Assembly: GCF_041261205.1 (NCBI RefSeq)
Contig: NZ_JBGCCH010000045.1
Coordinates: forward strand, 1 to 64,000
Source: Catenulispora sp. MAP5-51
GTDB taxonomy: Bacteria > Actinomycetota > Actinomycetes > Streptomycetales > Catenulisporaceae
Length of the DNA stretch: 64,000 nucleotides
Direction of reading: 5' to 3'
Positions 41,149-51,280 of the stretch are shown here, piece by piece; positions within the stretch are counted from its first letter, which is position 1; each line of letters opens with the position of its first letter. The notes under the pieces are model-generated. The model was not told the origin of the DNA. It did not search any database and worked only from the letters and a program-made list of their open reading frames with translations. Position numbers and translations under genes: made by a program.

Positions 41149-42636
41149 CTACCGCCCCGCCGCCGACCGCCGCGGCAGCGCCAGCGAACCCGCCGCGGCG
41201 ACCACCATGACCGCGGCGCTCGTCAGCAGCGCGACGCGCAGGCCGTGCACGGAAGCGTCCAGCGGACCGGCCGCGTGGTCGTGGGCGGCGGCGGTCAGGG
41301 CGATGGTGCTGAGGGCGGCCAGGCCGATCGCGCCGCCGAGTTGGCGTGCGGTGTTCAGCAGGCCCGCGGCCGAGCCGGCGTACTGCGGGGCGATGCCCGC
41401 GGTGCAGGCGACGGTCACGCCCAGCAGGGTGCAGCTCACGCCCAGGCCGATGACCACGGTCGGGCCGAGGACGTGCGAGGCGTACGCCGAGTGGTCCGGC
41501 AGGAAGGCGGTCCACGCCTGGCCGGCCGCCGTGACCAGGCTCCCGACCGGCACCAGCACGCGCGGGCCGACCGTGGCGACCAGGCGGCGTGCCAGCAGTC
41601 CGCCGGCGACCAGCGCGGCCGTCATCGGCAGCAGGCACATGCCGGTGCGCAGGGCGCTGAAGCCCAGGGTCTGCTGGAGGTAGATCGAGATGAAGACCAT
41701 GCCCGAGGTCATACTCGCGCCCAGGCACAGGGCCACGAAGTTGCCGAAGACCAGGCCGCGCAGGCGGATGAAGGCCGGCGGAACCAGCGGGCGCGGGCTG
41801 CGGACCTCGAAGAGCGCGAACGCCGCGTACAGGACTGCCGCACCGATGAGCGCCGTGAGCACCGTGGCCGAGCCCCAGCCGTCGGCGGAGGCCTGCGAGG
41901 CTCCGTAGGCCAGCGCGGCGCTCGCGACGGTGACGGTCAGCGCGCCGGGCAGATCGAGGCCGGAGCGGCGGGTGCCCCGCGGGGCCGAAGGCAGCCCCCT
42001 GAAGCAGAGTGCGTACAAGCCGACGCCTATCGGGACGTTGACGAACAGGACCCACCGCCAGTCCAGGTACTCGGTGAGCACGCCGCCGAGCACCACGCCG
42101 GCCGCGCCGGCGAAGCCGCCGATCATCGACCACAGGCCGACCGCCTTGGCGCGGCGCGGCGGATCGTCGTGCAGCGCGGTGTTGATCAGGCTCAAGCCGG
42201 TCGGCGCCTGGATCGCCGCCCCGACGCCCTGCACGACGCGCGCCGCGATCAGGCACGCGCCGTTCGGGGCGAAGCCGCCGACCAGGCTGGCGAGGGTGAA
42301 CAGGGCGACGCCGACGCGGAGCATCCGGGCGTGGCCGAACAGGTCGCCGAGCCGGGCGGCGAGCAGGAGCAGGCCGCCGAGGGCGATGAGGTAGCCGTTC
42401 ACCACCCACTGCTCGGAGGTGGCGGACAGGTTCAGGGCCGAGCGCATGGCCGGCAGCGCCACGGTCACGATCGTCGAGTCCAGAACGATCATGAACTGGG
42501 CGATGCAGCCGACCGCCGTGACCACGGCCGGTGAGACGGGGCGGGCCGCGGGACGGGCCGTCGGTGGTGGAGGTGCGGACGTGGTCGACGAGGGGTCTTG
42601 GGTGCGGCCGGACAAGGGCGCGGGCTGGACGGACAT
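41149..42636 (-). CDS. MFS drug exporter (DHA2, 14-helix type)
   Basis: 495 residues from ATG 42636, with GGGAGG upstream. After a Pro/Thr-rich start, about 14 helices can be counted. Motif A occurs as ARLGDLFGHARMLRVG (about residue 95), motif B region SLINTALHDDPPRRAKAVGL, and motif C-like GGFAGAAGVVLGGVLTEYLD, as in EmrB/QacA-type drug-proton antiporters. FMIVLDSTIVTVALPAM is the signature of helix 1 in DHA2 proteins. It would export a toxic compound or an antibiotic. The divergent TetR gene and two operators between them indicate direct control. Confidence 0.88.
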   Translation of the reverse strand: MSVQPAPLSGRTQDPSSTTSAPPPPTARPAARPVSPAVVTAVGCIAQFMIVLDSTIVTVALPAMRSALNLSATSEQWVVNGYLIALGGLLLLAARLGDLFGHARMLRVGVALFTLASLVGGFAPNGACLIAARVVQGVGAAIQAPTGLSLINTALHDDPPRRAKAVGLWSMIGGFAGAAGVVLGGVLTEYLDWRWVLFVNVPIGVGLYALCFRGLPSAPRGTRRSGLDLPGALTVTVASAALAYGASQASADGWGSATVLTALIGAAVLYAAFALFEVRSPRPLVPPAFIRLRGLVFGNFVALCLGASMTSGMVFISIYLQQTLGFSALRTGMCLLPMTAALVAGGLLARRLVATVGPRVLVPVGSLVTAAGQAWTAFLPDHSAYASHVLGPTVVIGLGVSCTLLGVTVACTAGIAPQYAGSAAGLLNTARQLGGAIGLAALSTIALTAAAHDHAAGPLDASVHGLRVALLTSAAVMVVAAAGSLALPRRSAAGR

Positions 42637-42650
42637 GGGGACCTCCCAAC

Positions 42651-42681
42651 GTGAACAGCGTTCACCGTGAACGCCGTTCAC
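42651..42681. promoter_or_regulatory. Two tandem TetR operators
   Basis: GTGAAC-AGC-GTTCAC at 42651-42665 and GTGAAC-GCC-GTTCAC at 42667-42681 are two perfect-arm 15-base palindromes, 16 bases apart centre to centre, on about 1.5 helical turns. They lie between the divergent MFS and TetR genes and fit a TetR dimer pair (inference). Confidence 0.75.
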
Positions 42682-42731
42682 GTTAGGCCTATACTGGGAG
42701 CCGGTCAACTCGCACACCGAGGAGAAGGTGG

Positions 42732-43355
42732 ATGCTGCTGCACCAGCCGGACGTGCTCCAGGGCGCCCTGGAGCTGCTGGACGAGGACGGACTCGACGGG
42801 CTCACGATGCGGCGCCTCGGCGCCCGGCTGAACGTGCGGGGCGGCGCGCTCTACCGGCACTTCCCAAGCAAGGAGGCGCTGCTGGACGCGATGGCCGAGC
42901 AGCTGCTCGAAGGGGTGGCCGACGCCGACCGGCCGCACGACCCGTGGCCCGAGCGGCTCCGGTTCCTGGGCCGCCACCTGCGCCAGAAGCTGCTGACGCG
43001 GCGCGACGCCGCGCGCGTCGTGGCCGGGACGTACACCTCGGGGCCCAACACCCAGGCCGTCGGCCGGCTGGCGTTCCAGATCCTGTCCGACGCGGGCTTC
43101 AAGCCGAGCCAGGCCGGCGCGCTGCATTTCGCGATGTTCCACTTCGTCCTCGGCCACGTGATCGAGGAACAGGCGGCGGCCGCCCTGGGGCCCGAGCACG
43201 ACTGGGCCGCGCGCATCACGAAGGATCCGGGGTATCGCGGCGACCTGTATCAGGAGACGCTGCTGGAGCTGGCGAAGGCGAGCCAGGAGGAGCGGTTCGA
43301 GTACGGGATGAAGGTCTTCATCGACGGGGCTCGAGCGCAGGTGGGCGACCTGTGA
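42732..43355 (+). CDS. TetR-family regulator (TetR class C-terminal domain)
   Basis: 207 residues from ATG 42732, with GAGGAGAAGG upstream. The N-terminal helix-turn-helix (about 10-50) has LGARLNVRGGALYRHFPSKE, the TetR recognition-helix pattern. The C-terminal helices with GTYTSGPNTQAVGRLAFQIL and HFAMFHFVLGHVIEEQ resemble TetR_C of classical tetracycline repressors, so the ligand may be a polyketide-like drug. Likely binds the tandem operators 50-80 bases upstream and controls both the MFS exporter and its own operon. The PLP-enzyme gene overlaps its stop (GTGA). Confidence 0.86.
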   Translation: MLLHQPDVLQGALELLDEDGLDGLTMRRLGARLNVRGGALYRHFPSKEALLDAMAEQLLEGVADADRPHDPWPERLRFLGRHLRQKLLTRRDAARVVAGTYTSGPNTQAVGRLAFQILSDAGFKPSQAGALHFAMFHFVLGHVIEEQAAAALGPEHDWAARITKDPGYRGDLYQETLLELAKASQEERFEYGMKVFIDGARAQVGDL

Positions 43356-44527
43356 CGCAGCGATCCCTGGCATCGGGCCAGAAATCGCTCGGGGATCCGG
43401 CCGTCCGGTTTCCGTTGTGGCCGGCCCTCGTGGAGGGCTGTCCGGTGACCAGTACGGCAGAGGTCTCCTTTCCGGTGGAGGTCGACTATGACTACGACCG
43501 GGTGGACTCTTCTCTTTTCGATGCCAGAGGGCACTCAGGGCAGGGCCTCGACCGCTGGGCGCCGCTGCTTCCGCCGTTGCTCGCGCCCGGGCTCGGGGAG
43601 GGCGGCACGCCGCTGGTCGAGATCGGCGACGGTGTCTGGATCAAGGACGAGTCCAGGAATCCGACGTGGAGCCACAAGGACAGGCTGAATCGCTGTGCTG
43701 TCAGCGCTGCCGTGGGTGCGGGATCCGGGGGCGTGGTCGTGGCCTCCTCGGGGAACCATGGGGCCTCGGCGGCGGCATACGCGGCGCGGGCCGGGCTGCG
43801 GTGCGTGGTCGTCGTCTCGGACGGGGCACCGCCGGCGGTGATGGACTTCGTCGGCGCGTACGGCGCGGAGGTGTTGATGGCGCCGGCGGAGGAGCGTGTC
43901 GGGGTGGTGCGGCGTATCGTCGCAGAGCTCGGATATCACCCGGTCAGCAACCTGACTTCGACGCACACCGGGCACGGATTCGGCCCCGAGGGTTACAAGA
44001 CCATCGCGTACGAGATCTTTCAGGACATCGGTGTCCCGGCCGCGGTGTTCGTACCGACCGGATACGGCGAGCTGCTCTTCGGTGTGTGGAAGGGTTTCGC
44101 GGAGTTGAAGCGCCTGGGACTCGCCGTGGCCACGCCGCGCATGGTCGCCTGCGAGCCGGCCACTGCCGGGGCGCTGCATCGGGCTCTGGCCGAGGGCGTC
44201 CCGGCGGCGGCTGTCTCCCGCACGCCTTCGGATGCGTATGCGATCAACTGCCGGGTCGGGGGATACCGGTCGGTCGTCGCGGTCCGGGACAGCGGCGGGA
44301 GATCGCTGCTGGTGAACGACGGCGAGATGCGGGCGGCGCAGGCTGAGTTGGGGCGAGTCGGTTTGTGGGTCGAGGTGTCCAGTGCCGCGGGTCTGGCAGG
44401 GCTCAGGCAGGTTGGTGACATCGGTGTGGCCGGCGAGGCCGGTGAGGCCGGTGATATCGAGGGTCCGGTGGTGTGCATCAGCACGTCCAGCGGGTTCAAG
44501 GACATCGGTGTCGGGACGCGTGGCTGA
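43352..44527 (+). CDS. PLP-dependent enzyme, threonine synthase/diaminopropionate lyase-like
   Basis: 391 residues from GTG 43352, overlapping the TetR stop; GTG 43445 is an alternative start. The fold-II PLP domain has the PLP lysine K109 in NPTWSHKDRL, the phosphate-binding VVASSGNHGASAAAYAARAG loop, and VFVPTGYGELLFGVWKGFAE. In relatives, the N-terminal stretch FPLWPALVEGCPVTS leads into a zinc ribbon; here most cysteines are missing. The C-terminus ends VVCISTSSGFKDIG, as in threonine synthase-like proteins. The substrate is probably an amino acid or phosphorylated amino acid; unknown. Being co-transcribed with TetR and next to an exporter, it may act on a small-molecule pathway. Confidence 0.75.
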   Translation: MTQRSLASGQKSLGDPAVRFPLWPALVEGCPVTSTAEVSFPVEVDYDYDRVDSSLFDARGHSGQGLDRWAPLLPPLLAPGLGEGGTPLVEIGDGVWIKDESRNPTWSHKDRLNRCAVSAAVGAGSGGVVVASSGNHGASAAAYAARAGLRCVVVVSDGAPPAVMDFVGAYGAEVLMAPAEERVGVVRRIVAELGYHPVSNLTSTHTGHGFGPEGYKTIAYEIFQDIGVPAAVFVPTGYGELLFGVWKGFAELKRLGLAVATPRMVACEPATAGALHRALAEGVPAAAVSRTPSDAYAINCRVGGYRSVVAVRDSGGRSLLVNDGEMRAAQAELGRVGLWVEVSSAAGLAGLRQVGDIGVAGEAGEAGDIEGPVVCISTSSGFKDIGVGTRG

Positions 44528-44565
44528 AGAAGCTCGGACCTTCTCCGCTAAATCAGTGCTCTTGT

Positions 44566-45749
44566 CTACCAGGCCAGGTGCAGTATCGCGACGTCGTCGG
44601 CGTGCCGGTCGGCGTTCAGCGTCTGCGCGGCGGCGATGAGGTGGTCCAGGAGATCGCCCGGTTCCAGGGGCGGCGCCTGGGTGATGAGGTCCTCCAGCCC
44701 TGTCGTGCCCAGACGTTCGCCGTCCTGGCCGACGTGGCCTTCGATGAGGCCGTCGGTGTACAGCAGCAGGGCGCCGGTGGCGGGCATGGCGAACTCGGTG
44801 CGGTGCCAGTAGCCGTGGCCGGGGGCTATGCCCAGGGCCATGCCGTACTTGGCGGGGACCTTCTCGGCCTTGGTGGGACTGATCAGGAGTGGCTCGTGGT
44901 GGCCGGCCAGGATCGCCGAGGCGGTGCCCGAGTGCGGGTCGACGCTCAGGATCGTGCAGGTGGCGAACATGGCCGGGTGGGTGCGCTCGGCGACCAGGAC
45001 CTGCTCCAGCAGCGCGAGCAGTTCCAGGTCGCGGTGGCCGGCCAGGGTGAGCGCGCGCCAGGTGATGCGCAGGCAGACGCCGAGGGCCGCCTCGTCCGGG
45101 CCGTGGCCGCTGACGTCGCCGATGACGGCGTGCACCGCGCCGTCGGCGTCCTGGACGATGTCCAGGAAGTCGCCGCCCAGCAATGCCGCCTCGCGGCTGG
45201 GCAGGTAGCGCGTGGTGGCCCGCACCCGCGGGGAGTCCAGCAGAGGTGCCGGCAGCAGGCCGCGCTCCAGGCGGACGTTCTCCTCGGCGCGCAGTTGGTT
45301 GCGCATCAGCTCGGAGGTGGCGCGCTCGGCCAGTTTGCGGCTCACCGCGTAGCGCAGTGCGCGCCGCATGATCTGCGCGTCCACCTGGCCCTTGGACAGG
45401 TAGTCCTGGGCGCCGGCGGCGACCGCGGCCTCGCCGCTGTGCGGGTCGGCCAAGCCGGTCAGGACGATGACCGCGGCGTCCGGGACGGTCTGCTGCACCG
45501 CGCGCAGCAGCGGCAGGCCGCTGGCGTCGGGCAGGTGCAGGTCCAGCAGGACGCAGTCGCAGGACTCGCGCCCGAGCCGGTCCAGGGCCTCGGCCAGGCT
45601 GCGGGCCACCGTCAGGGTGTGGCGCAGTCCGGTGTCGGCGAGCATCTCCTCCACCAGGACGATGTCGCCGAGGTCGTCCTCGACCAGCAGGACGTGGAAG
45701 CCGTCGTCGGCGGGCGGGCCGGTGTCCGGCCGGTTCGCGCTCTCGAGGT

Positions 45750-45753
<4 letters not shown>
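44566..45753 (-). CDS. Receiver-domain SpoIIE-type PP2C phosphatase
   Basis: 395 residues from GTG 45753, overlapping the upstream kinase stop (GTGA). The receiver domain (about 18-140) has VLLVEDD, phospho-acceptor D71 in CVLLDLHLPDASG, and AAGAQDYLSKGQVDAQ. After a coiled linker (AERATSELMRNQLRAEENVR), a SpoIIE/PP2C domain (about 180-395) shows LLGGDFLDIV, VHAVIGDVSGHGPDEAALG and LLLYTDGLIEGH, with metal-binding aspartates. Phosphorylation by the adjacent kinase likely controls dephosphorylation of an anti-sigma-factor antagonist or other phosphoprotein. Confidence 0.87.
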
Positions 45754-47378
<1,625 letters not shown>

Positions 47379-47655
47379 CCTCACTCCATCGCTCACAGGG
47401 CCGGACCGCGCGGCCCACACGGGCACGACGGCGTCGGAAACGATACCGATGTTCGAGAGCGCGGGTACCCCGGGCCTGCGGACGTCCGTTGTCGCCGGTG
47501 CCGCGGCGGCGCTACCCTGAGCGCGGGCCGACCTCCTTGTTCGTGAACTTGCTCGCCGACCGGGAGGACGGGCCGACCACCGTTCCACGGACTCCCGGCG
47601 AATTCGCAGGCGTCACCCGATCCGACCATGGCGAATGCCGCCGAGGGAGCCAGAC

Positions 47656-48105
47656 ATGACTTTCGCCGCCACCCGGTCCTACGGGATCCTGCTGGTCGAG
47701 GACGACGCCGCCGACGCGATGCTGATCCAGGACGCCCTGCTGGAGCGCCCGACCGAGCACGTGGTGACCCAGGTCGAGGACGGCGTCGCGGCCCTGGCGC
47801 ACCTGAACGACCCGGGCCTGGCGCACCCGGACCTGATCGTGATGGACCTGAACATGCCGCGCATGAACGGCCGCGAGCTCCTCGCGGTCCTCAAGGCGGA
47901 CCAGGCCCTGAAGTCGATCCCCGTGGTGGTCCTGACCACCTCGGCCGCGCCGGACGACGTCAGCGCGGCGTACGAGGGATATGCGAACGCGTACATCACC
48001 AAGCCGGTGAACCTGGACGACTTCGTCTCGGCGGTGCAGAGCATCGACACCTTCTTCCTGGACACCGCGACGCGGGTGCCGCGTGCGGGCAAGGAGACTT
48101 TCTGA
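47656..48105 (+). CDS. Rcp1-like single-domain response regulator
   Basis: 149 residues from ATG 47656, with GAGGGAG upstream. A stand-alone receiver: ILLVEDDAADAMLIQDALLE (acidic pocket), D64 in DLIVMDLNMPRMNGRELLAV, VVVLTTSAAPDDVSAAYEGY with a Thr switch, and AYITKPVNLDDFVSAVQSID. The AYEGYANAYITKP pattern is characteristic of Rcp1-type regulators that serve phytochrome-like kinases. It has no output domain, so it probably passes phosphate on or acts by protein contact. It is divergent from the kinase gene and its phosphatase. Confidence 0.87.
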   Translation: MTFAATRSYGILLVEDDAADAMLIQDALLERPTEHVVTQVEDGVAALAHLNDPGLAHPDLIVMDLNMPRMNGRELLAVLKADQALKSIPVVVLTTSAAPDDVSAAYEGYANAYITKPVNLDDFVSAVQSIDTFFLDTATRVPRAGKETF

Positions 48106-48260
48106 CGGCGCGCATCCCGGTGCGGTGGCGCTTTTAAGCAGAGTCCTTATATCGGCGCTTAGTTTTAATTGACGGGGTTCCCCGGCGTCTTTACGGTGAC
48201 TACCGAGTGAGATCTTCCGATCACTCACAGCGGTCACGAGCATCGGCGGCGGGGGTTGTG
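48106..48260. other. AT-rich promoter-like spacer
   Basis: Contains the most AT-rich run nearby (TTTAAGCAGAGTCCTTATAT, TTAGTTTTAATTGAC) and a dyad near 48205-48226, GAGTGAGATC/GATCACTC. Probably the promoter region for the next genes. No RNA or coding feature recognised. Confidence 0.4.
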
Positions 48261-48890
48261 ATGGCGCGCCCGACGGACGTCACCGGGTGGCTCGGGCAGT
48301 CGGGGCAGGCGTTCTTCGACGCCCTGACTCCGTACCCTGCGATGCTCGGTACCGCGACCGAGGCCTACCGGGAGATCGGCGACGCCTGGGAGGTCTTCAG
48401 CGGCCGGGTCCGGAACCCGCAGCCGCAGTTCGACGGCTTGTGCACCCGGTGTCTCGGCCCACTCCAGGGGATCGAGAACGACGGCGGGTTGCCCGCGGCC
48501 GACGCCAGGCGGCTGATCATGAATCCCGATCAGCTGTCTGGCACCCTCATGGCGGTCGCGCCGCACAGCTCGCTGGGGGCCGACCGGTTCCTCAGCGGCG
48601 CGGCCGACAAGGTCCGGACCCATGTCATCGACGCGGCCGGCCTCAGGCGCGGGCAGTTGGAGACGCTGATCGCCCAGACGGCCACGGCGCGCAAAGCGTG
48701 CCTGGACGCCATCCACGATGCGACGGCGATGGCGTCCCGGATCACGAAGCAGGCCGTCGGCAAGGGCGTACGGCCTGGCGAGGCCTCGCAGATCCCGGCC
48801 GTGCAATCATGGGAGACCCGGGCGAGTACGACTGGTCCTCGGCCGACGGCCTGCCCCGGCTGCCACCGGCTCCGCCGGCGAATGCGGTGA
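48261..48890 (+). CDS. Protein of unknown function
   Basis: 209 residues from ATG 48261; GTG 48258 is adjacent. No domain recognised. The sequence is helical in look, with WLGQSGQAFFDALTPYPAML, WEVFSGRVRNPQPQFDGLCT, a CTRC-like pair and LMAVAPHSSLGADRFLSGAA. The C-terminal 35 residues (SWETRASTTGPRPTACPGCH) look random and overlap a second small reading frame, so the true end may be earlier or a frameshift may be present. No signal peptide. Confidence 0.5.
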   Translation: MARPTDVTGWLGQSGQAFFDALTPYPAMLGTATEAYREIGDAWEVFSGRVRNPQPQFDGLCTRCLGPLQGIENDGGLPAADARRLIMNPDQLSGTLMAVAPHSSLGADRFLSGAADKVRTHVIDAAGLRRGQLETLIAQTATARKACLDAIHDATAMASRITKQAVGKGVRPGEASQIPAVQSWETRASTTGPRPTACPGCHRLRRRMR

Positions 48891-48967
48891 ACGAAGGCGG
48901 CGACGGTGGGGATATCGACCCTGGTGGCGAACTGCCGGAGATCCCAGAAATCGACCCCGTAGCGTGA
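48809..48967 (+). CDS. Small acidic proline-rich ORF, uncertain
   Basis: 52 residues from ATG 48809 in the frame +2 relative to the preceding gene: MGDPGEYDWSSADGLPRLPP, then ANAVNEGGDGGDIDPGGELP, ending EIPEIDPVA. The composition (Asp/Glu/Pro/Gly) looks protein-like and unlike the C-terminus of the overlapping gene. It could be a small protein or the true tail of the upstream gene after a frameshift. There is no strong ribosome site. Confidence 0.35.
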   Translation: MGDPGEYDWSSADGLPRLPPAPPANAVNEGGDGGDIDPGGELPEIPEIDPVA

Positions 48968-48984
48968 CCGGCCCTGGAGCACAC

Positions 48985-49392
48985 GTGATCACGGACGCCA
49001 ACGTGGGCGAGTTCCTCTCGCAGCGCCATCCCGATTTCGCGCCGGTTTACGAGGCGCACGTCAGACGGTGGGGGACCGAGGTCCCGATGCGCTACGTCCT
49101 GTTCCAGCGCTTCGCCCGGGAGTTCATGGTCCCGCGGCTGCGGACCGGCCCTGCGCCGGCGGCGGCTCCATCGCCCAGCGGATCAGGCCCGTCAGCGCCC
49201 GGCCCGCCGGCTGCACCCCGGCGCGTTCGGCGACCGGCAGGTATGGCAGACGCAGCGGTTTGCGTGCCCAGCGGGGCAGCAGCGCGACAGCGTTGGCGGC
49301 CAAGACGGCGTACGGCGGCCTGGCCACCCAGGGCAGTGGCGGGTCCGCCAGGAGGAACCGCGCGGCGTCACGGGCTTGCGGAGTCGCCCTGA
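48985..49392 (+). CDS. DUF7674-like protein, apparently truncated
   Basis: GTG 48985. Residues 1-50 (NVGEFLSQRHPDFAPVYEAH, RRWGTEVPMRYVLFQRFARE) resemble the start of DUF7674-type proteins (helical, with FxP.WE.H...WG). From about residue 55 the frame runs antisense to the MpaB-type oxygenase C-terminus and becomes Pro/Ala/Arg-rich with no family likeness, up to a stop at 49390-49392. In relatives the domain is over 100 residues, so only the N-terminal half seems real. Probably a broken gene. Confidence 0.4.
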   Translation: MITDANVGEFLSQRHPDFAPVYEAHVRRWGTEVPMRYVLFQRFAREFMVPRLRTGPAPAAAPSPSGSGPSAPGPPAAPRRVRRPAGMADAAVCVPSGAAARQRWRPRRRTAAWPPRAVAGPPGGTARRHGLAESP

Positions 49393-50023
49393 GCTCGGGC
49401 CGGTAGGCGTGGATCTGTTCAACGAGCTGCGCCCTGTTCGTCGGCGGGTCGAGCACGCCGAGTGCCCTGGCGACGAAGGCGGCGTCGGCGATGTAGCCGT
49501 CTGCCTGCGCGGGGCTCAGGGGGCGATGACGGCCGTAGCGCTGGTAGGCGCGCAGGAAGCTGTCGACTTCGGCGACGTGGACCCAGCCGAGCAGGTGCGG
49601 GTCCGAGGCGCGGTAGGGCTGGCCGTCGACCGTGCCCCGGACACGCTCGTGGACCGCGCGGACCTTGTCCACGGCCAGTTGTGCGTCCTCGGCGGTGCCG
49701 AACGTGGTGAAGGCCAGGAAGGTGCTCGTCCGTTGCAGGCGGCCCCACGGGTCGCTGCGGTAGCCGGAGTGCCCCGCGACGGCGGCCATGGCCAGCGGGT
49801 GCAGGGACTGCAACAGCAGTGCGCGCAGGCCGCCGATGAACATGGACGCGTCGCCGTGGACGGTGCGGATCGGGCTGTCGGGGGCGAACCAGCGGGGCCC
49901 GGGCGTGTCGTGGATGCGCGTCCGGGCCGCCGGGCCCTCGGGGCCGGCTACCCGGCCGAACAGTTCGGCCCGCAGCCGGTGCCGGACGGCTTGAGCGCCC
50001 GGCAGGTTCGACACCAGCAGCAT
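49124..50023 (-). CDS. MpaB/DUF2236-family oxygenase-like protein
   Basis: 299 residues from ATG 50023. Typical elements of the MpaB (rubber oxygenase Lcp-related) family are present: WFAPDSPIRTVHGDASMFIG, LRALLLQSLHPLAMAAVAGH with the HP motif, YRSDPWGRLQRTSTFLAFTT, FGTAEDAQLAVDKVRAVHER, and DPHLLGWVHVAEVDSFLRAY with H and E residues that may bind heme or another cofactor. The protein is mostly helical without a signal peptide. Reaction unknown. The 3' end overlaps the antisense DUF7674-like frame. Confidence 0.8.
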   Translation of the reverse strand: MLLVSNLPGAQAVRHRLRAELFGRVAGPEGPAARTRIHDTPGPRWFAPDSPIRTVHGDASMFIGGLRALLLQSLHPLAMAAVAGHSGYRSDPWGRLQRTSTFLAFTTFGTAEDAQLAVDKVRAVHERVRGTVDGQPYRASDPHLLGWVHVAEVDSFLRAYQRYGRHRPLSPAQADGYIADAAFVARALGVLDPPTNRAQLVEQIHAYRPELRATPQARDAARFLLADPPLPWVARPPYAVLAANAVALLPRWARKPLRLPYLPVAERAGVQPAGRALTGLIRWAMEPPPAQGRSAAAGP

Positions 50024-50084
50024 TCACCCATGCTAACTTCGCGGGCTCGCGAACGCCGGTGCCGGAGGCGGCACGCACAGCCGG

Positions 50085-50681
50085 TCAGTGCTCGCCGGTG
50101 AAGATCTCCCTGACCTCGCGGAGCGCGTAGTAGACCAGGACGTATCCGGCGAGTGGATCGGCCCACCACCAGCCGGCGGAGGCGTTGAGGGCCAGCCCGA
50201 GCAGGACCGCCGTCGCCAGCAGGCCGTCGACGAGTGTGACCCGGCCCTCCGTCTGCAGCACGGGATTTTGCAGAGCCTTTCCGGTGGTGGCCTTGCCGAA
50301 TGCCAGGGCGAACATCGTGACGGCGGTGATCGTGGTCCACACGATGCCCGATGGCGAATGGCGCGGGTGGAATCCGGCCGCCAGGACCCAGGTGGACTGG
50401 ATGAGAAGGTAGGCGGCCAGGGCGGCGAACCCGGTCCCGATCAGCCGTAGCGCCCGCCGTTGCCGGTCCTCGCCGGTTCCCGACAGCTCCCAGATCACGA
50501 CGGTGGAGGCGCCGATCTCGATCAGGGAGTCCAGGCCGAACCCGGCCAGCGCCACGGACCTGGCGCTGATCGCCGCGACGGCCAGGATCCAGATGCCGAC
50601 GAGGTTCCAGGCCAGGGTCGCGTACTCCAGCCTGAAGCCGCGGCGCAGCAGGGCTGAGTGTTCGGTGTCCGTGGTCCTCAC
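50085..50681 (-). CDS. Cation diffusion facilitator-type membrane protein
   Basis: 198 residues from GTG 50681; GTG 50708 would add nine. Five to six membrane helices. The segment RLEYATLAWNLVGIWILAVA, then GFGLDSLIEIGASTVVIWEL, corresponds to helices 1-2 of CDF metal transporters (D in LDSLIE), and GRVTLVDGLLATAVLLGLAL, then WWADPLAGYVLVYYALREVR, to helices 5-6. The cytoplasmic metal-binding C-terminal domain is absent and the protein ends right after the membrane part. Probable metal ion/proton exchanger or a related transporter. Confidence 0.75.
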   Translation of the reverse strand: MRTTDTEHSALLRRGFRLEYATLAWNLVGIWILAVAAISARSVALAGFGLDSLIEIGASTVVIWELSGTGEDRQRRALRLIGTGFAALAAYLLIQSTWVLAAGFHPRHSPSGIVWTTITAVTMFALAFGKATTGKALQNPVLQTEGRVTLVDGLLATAVLLGLALNASAGWWWADPLAGYVLVYYALREVREIFTGEH

Positions 50682-50753
50682 GGGTGGATCATCCCAGGCC
50701 TGGGCCACGGCGTGGTCACGTCCGCTGACACTGCTGACACTGCGTCGGAGCGC

Positions 50754-51137
50754 TCAGCCGGTGAAGTGTCCGGGGCCGAAGCGGCCCCAGGCGATGAACG
50801 CGGCGAGGGCGAGGTAGGCCAGGTTCAGGGCGACGAACTTGGCCTGGCCCAGGCGGCCGTGGGTGATCATCGCGCCGACCATCAGGGCCACCCAGCAGGT
50901 GGCCGTCACCGCGACCATCACCGGGGCGATGTGGAGCGCGGCGGGCAGGATCAGGCCGATGGCGGCCAGCAGTTCCAGGACTCCGAGCGTCTTGACGAAT
51001 CCGGCGCCGGCCCCGGCGGTCCACTCGCCGCCGGGCATCGTGGCCAGCTTCTCCTTGGGCACGAACGTCTTGCTCATGCCGCCGACGAACGCGACGACGG
51101 CGAGCAGCGCGGCGCCGATCCACAGTGCGAGGTTCAC
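50754..51137 (-). CDS. DoxX-family membrane protein
   Basis: 127 residues from GTG 51137, with AAGGGAAG upstream; the longer frame (to 51242) runs through the promoter palindrome and is unlikely. Four helices: NLALWIGAALLAVVAFVGGM, FVKTLGVLELLAAIGLILPA, APVMVAVTATCWVALMVGAM and FVALNLAYLALAAFIAWGRF. This is the DoxX-like fold (VKTLGVLELLAAIGL). Such proteins serve as membrane subunits of oxidoreductases or small membrane proteins in redox stress. Divergent from a TetR regulator across a long palindrome. Confidence 0.8.
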   Translation of the reverse strand: MNLALWIGAALLAVVAFVGGMSKTFVPKEKLATMPGGEWTAGAGAGFVKTLGVLELLAAIGLILPAALHIAPVMVAVTATCWVALMVGAMITHGRLGQAKFVALNLAYLALAAFIAWGRFGPGHFTG

Positions 51138-51176
51138 GGGTCTTCCCTTCAACGGTGTGCTTTGGTAGCAGTCCTG

Positions 51177-51208
51177 TGCATTCACTGCACTGCTGTGCAC
51201 TGAATGCA
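51177..51208. promoter_or_regulatory. 32-bp palindrome, probable TetR operator
   Basis: The left arm TGCATTCACTGCACT (51177-51191) and right arm TGTGCACTGAATGCA (51194-51208) match in 13 of 15 positions. It lies between the divergent DoxX and TetR genes. A good -10 element, TATACT, follows at 51215-51220, so binding would block the TetR promoter. Confidence 0.7.
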
Positions 51209-51280
51209 TGAAGGTATACTCTTCTCCCGGGCCACCGGTCAAGCAGCCGCCGGTGCGGCCCGCCCAGTGAGAGGAACGCG

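Noticed and set aside
48106-48200. AT-rich stretch considered as a replication or transfer origin
   Set aside because: Short, single, without iterons or DnaA boxes; it fits a promoter region better.
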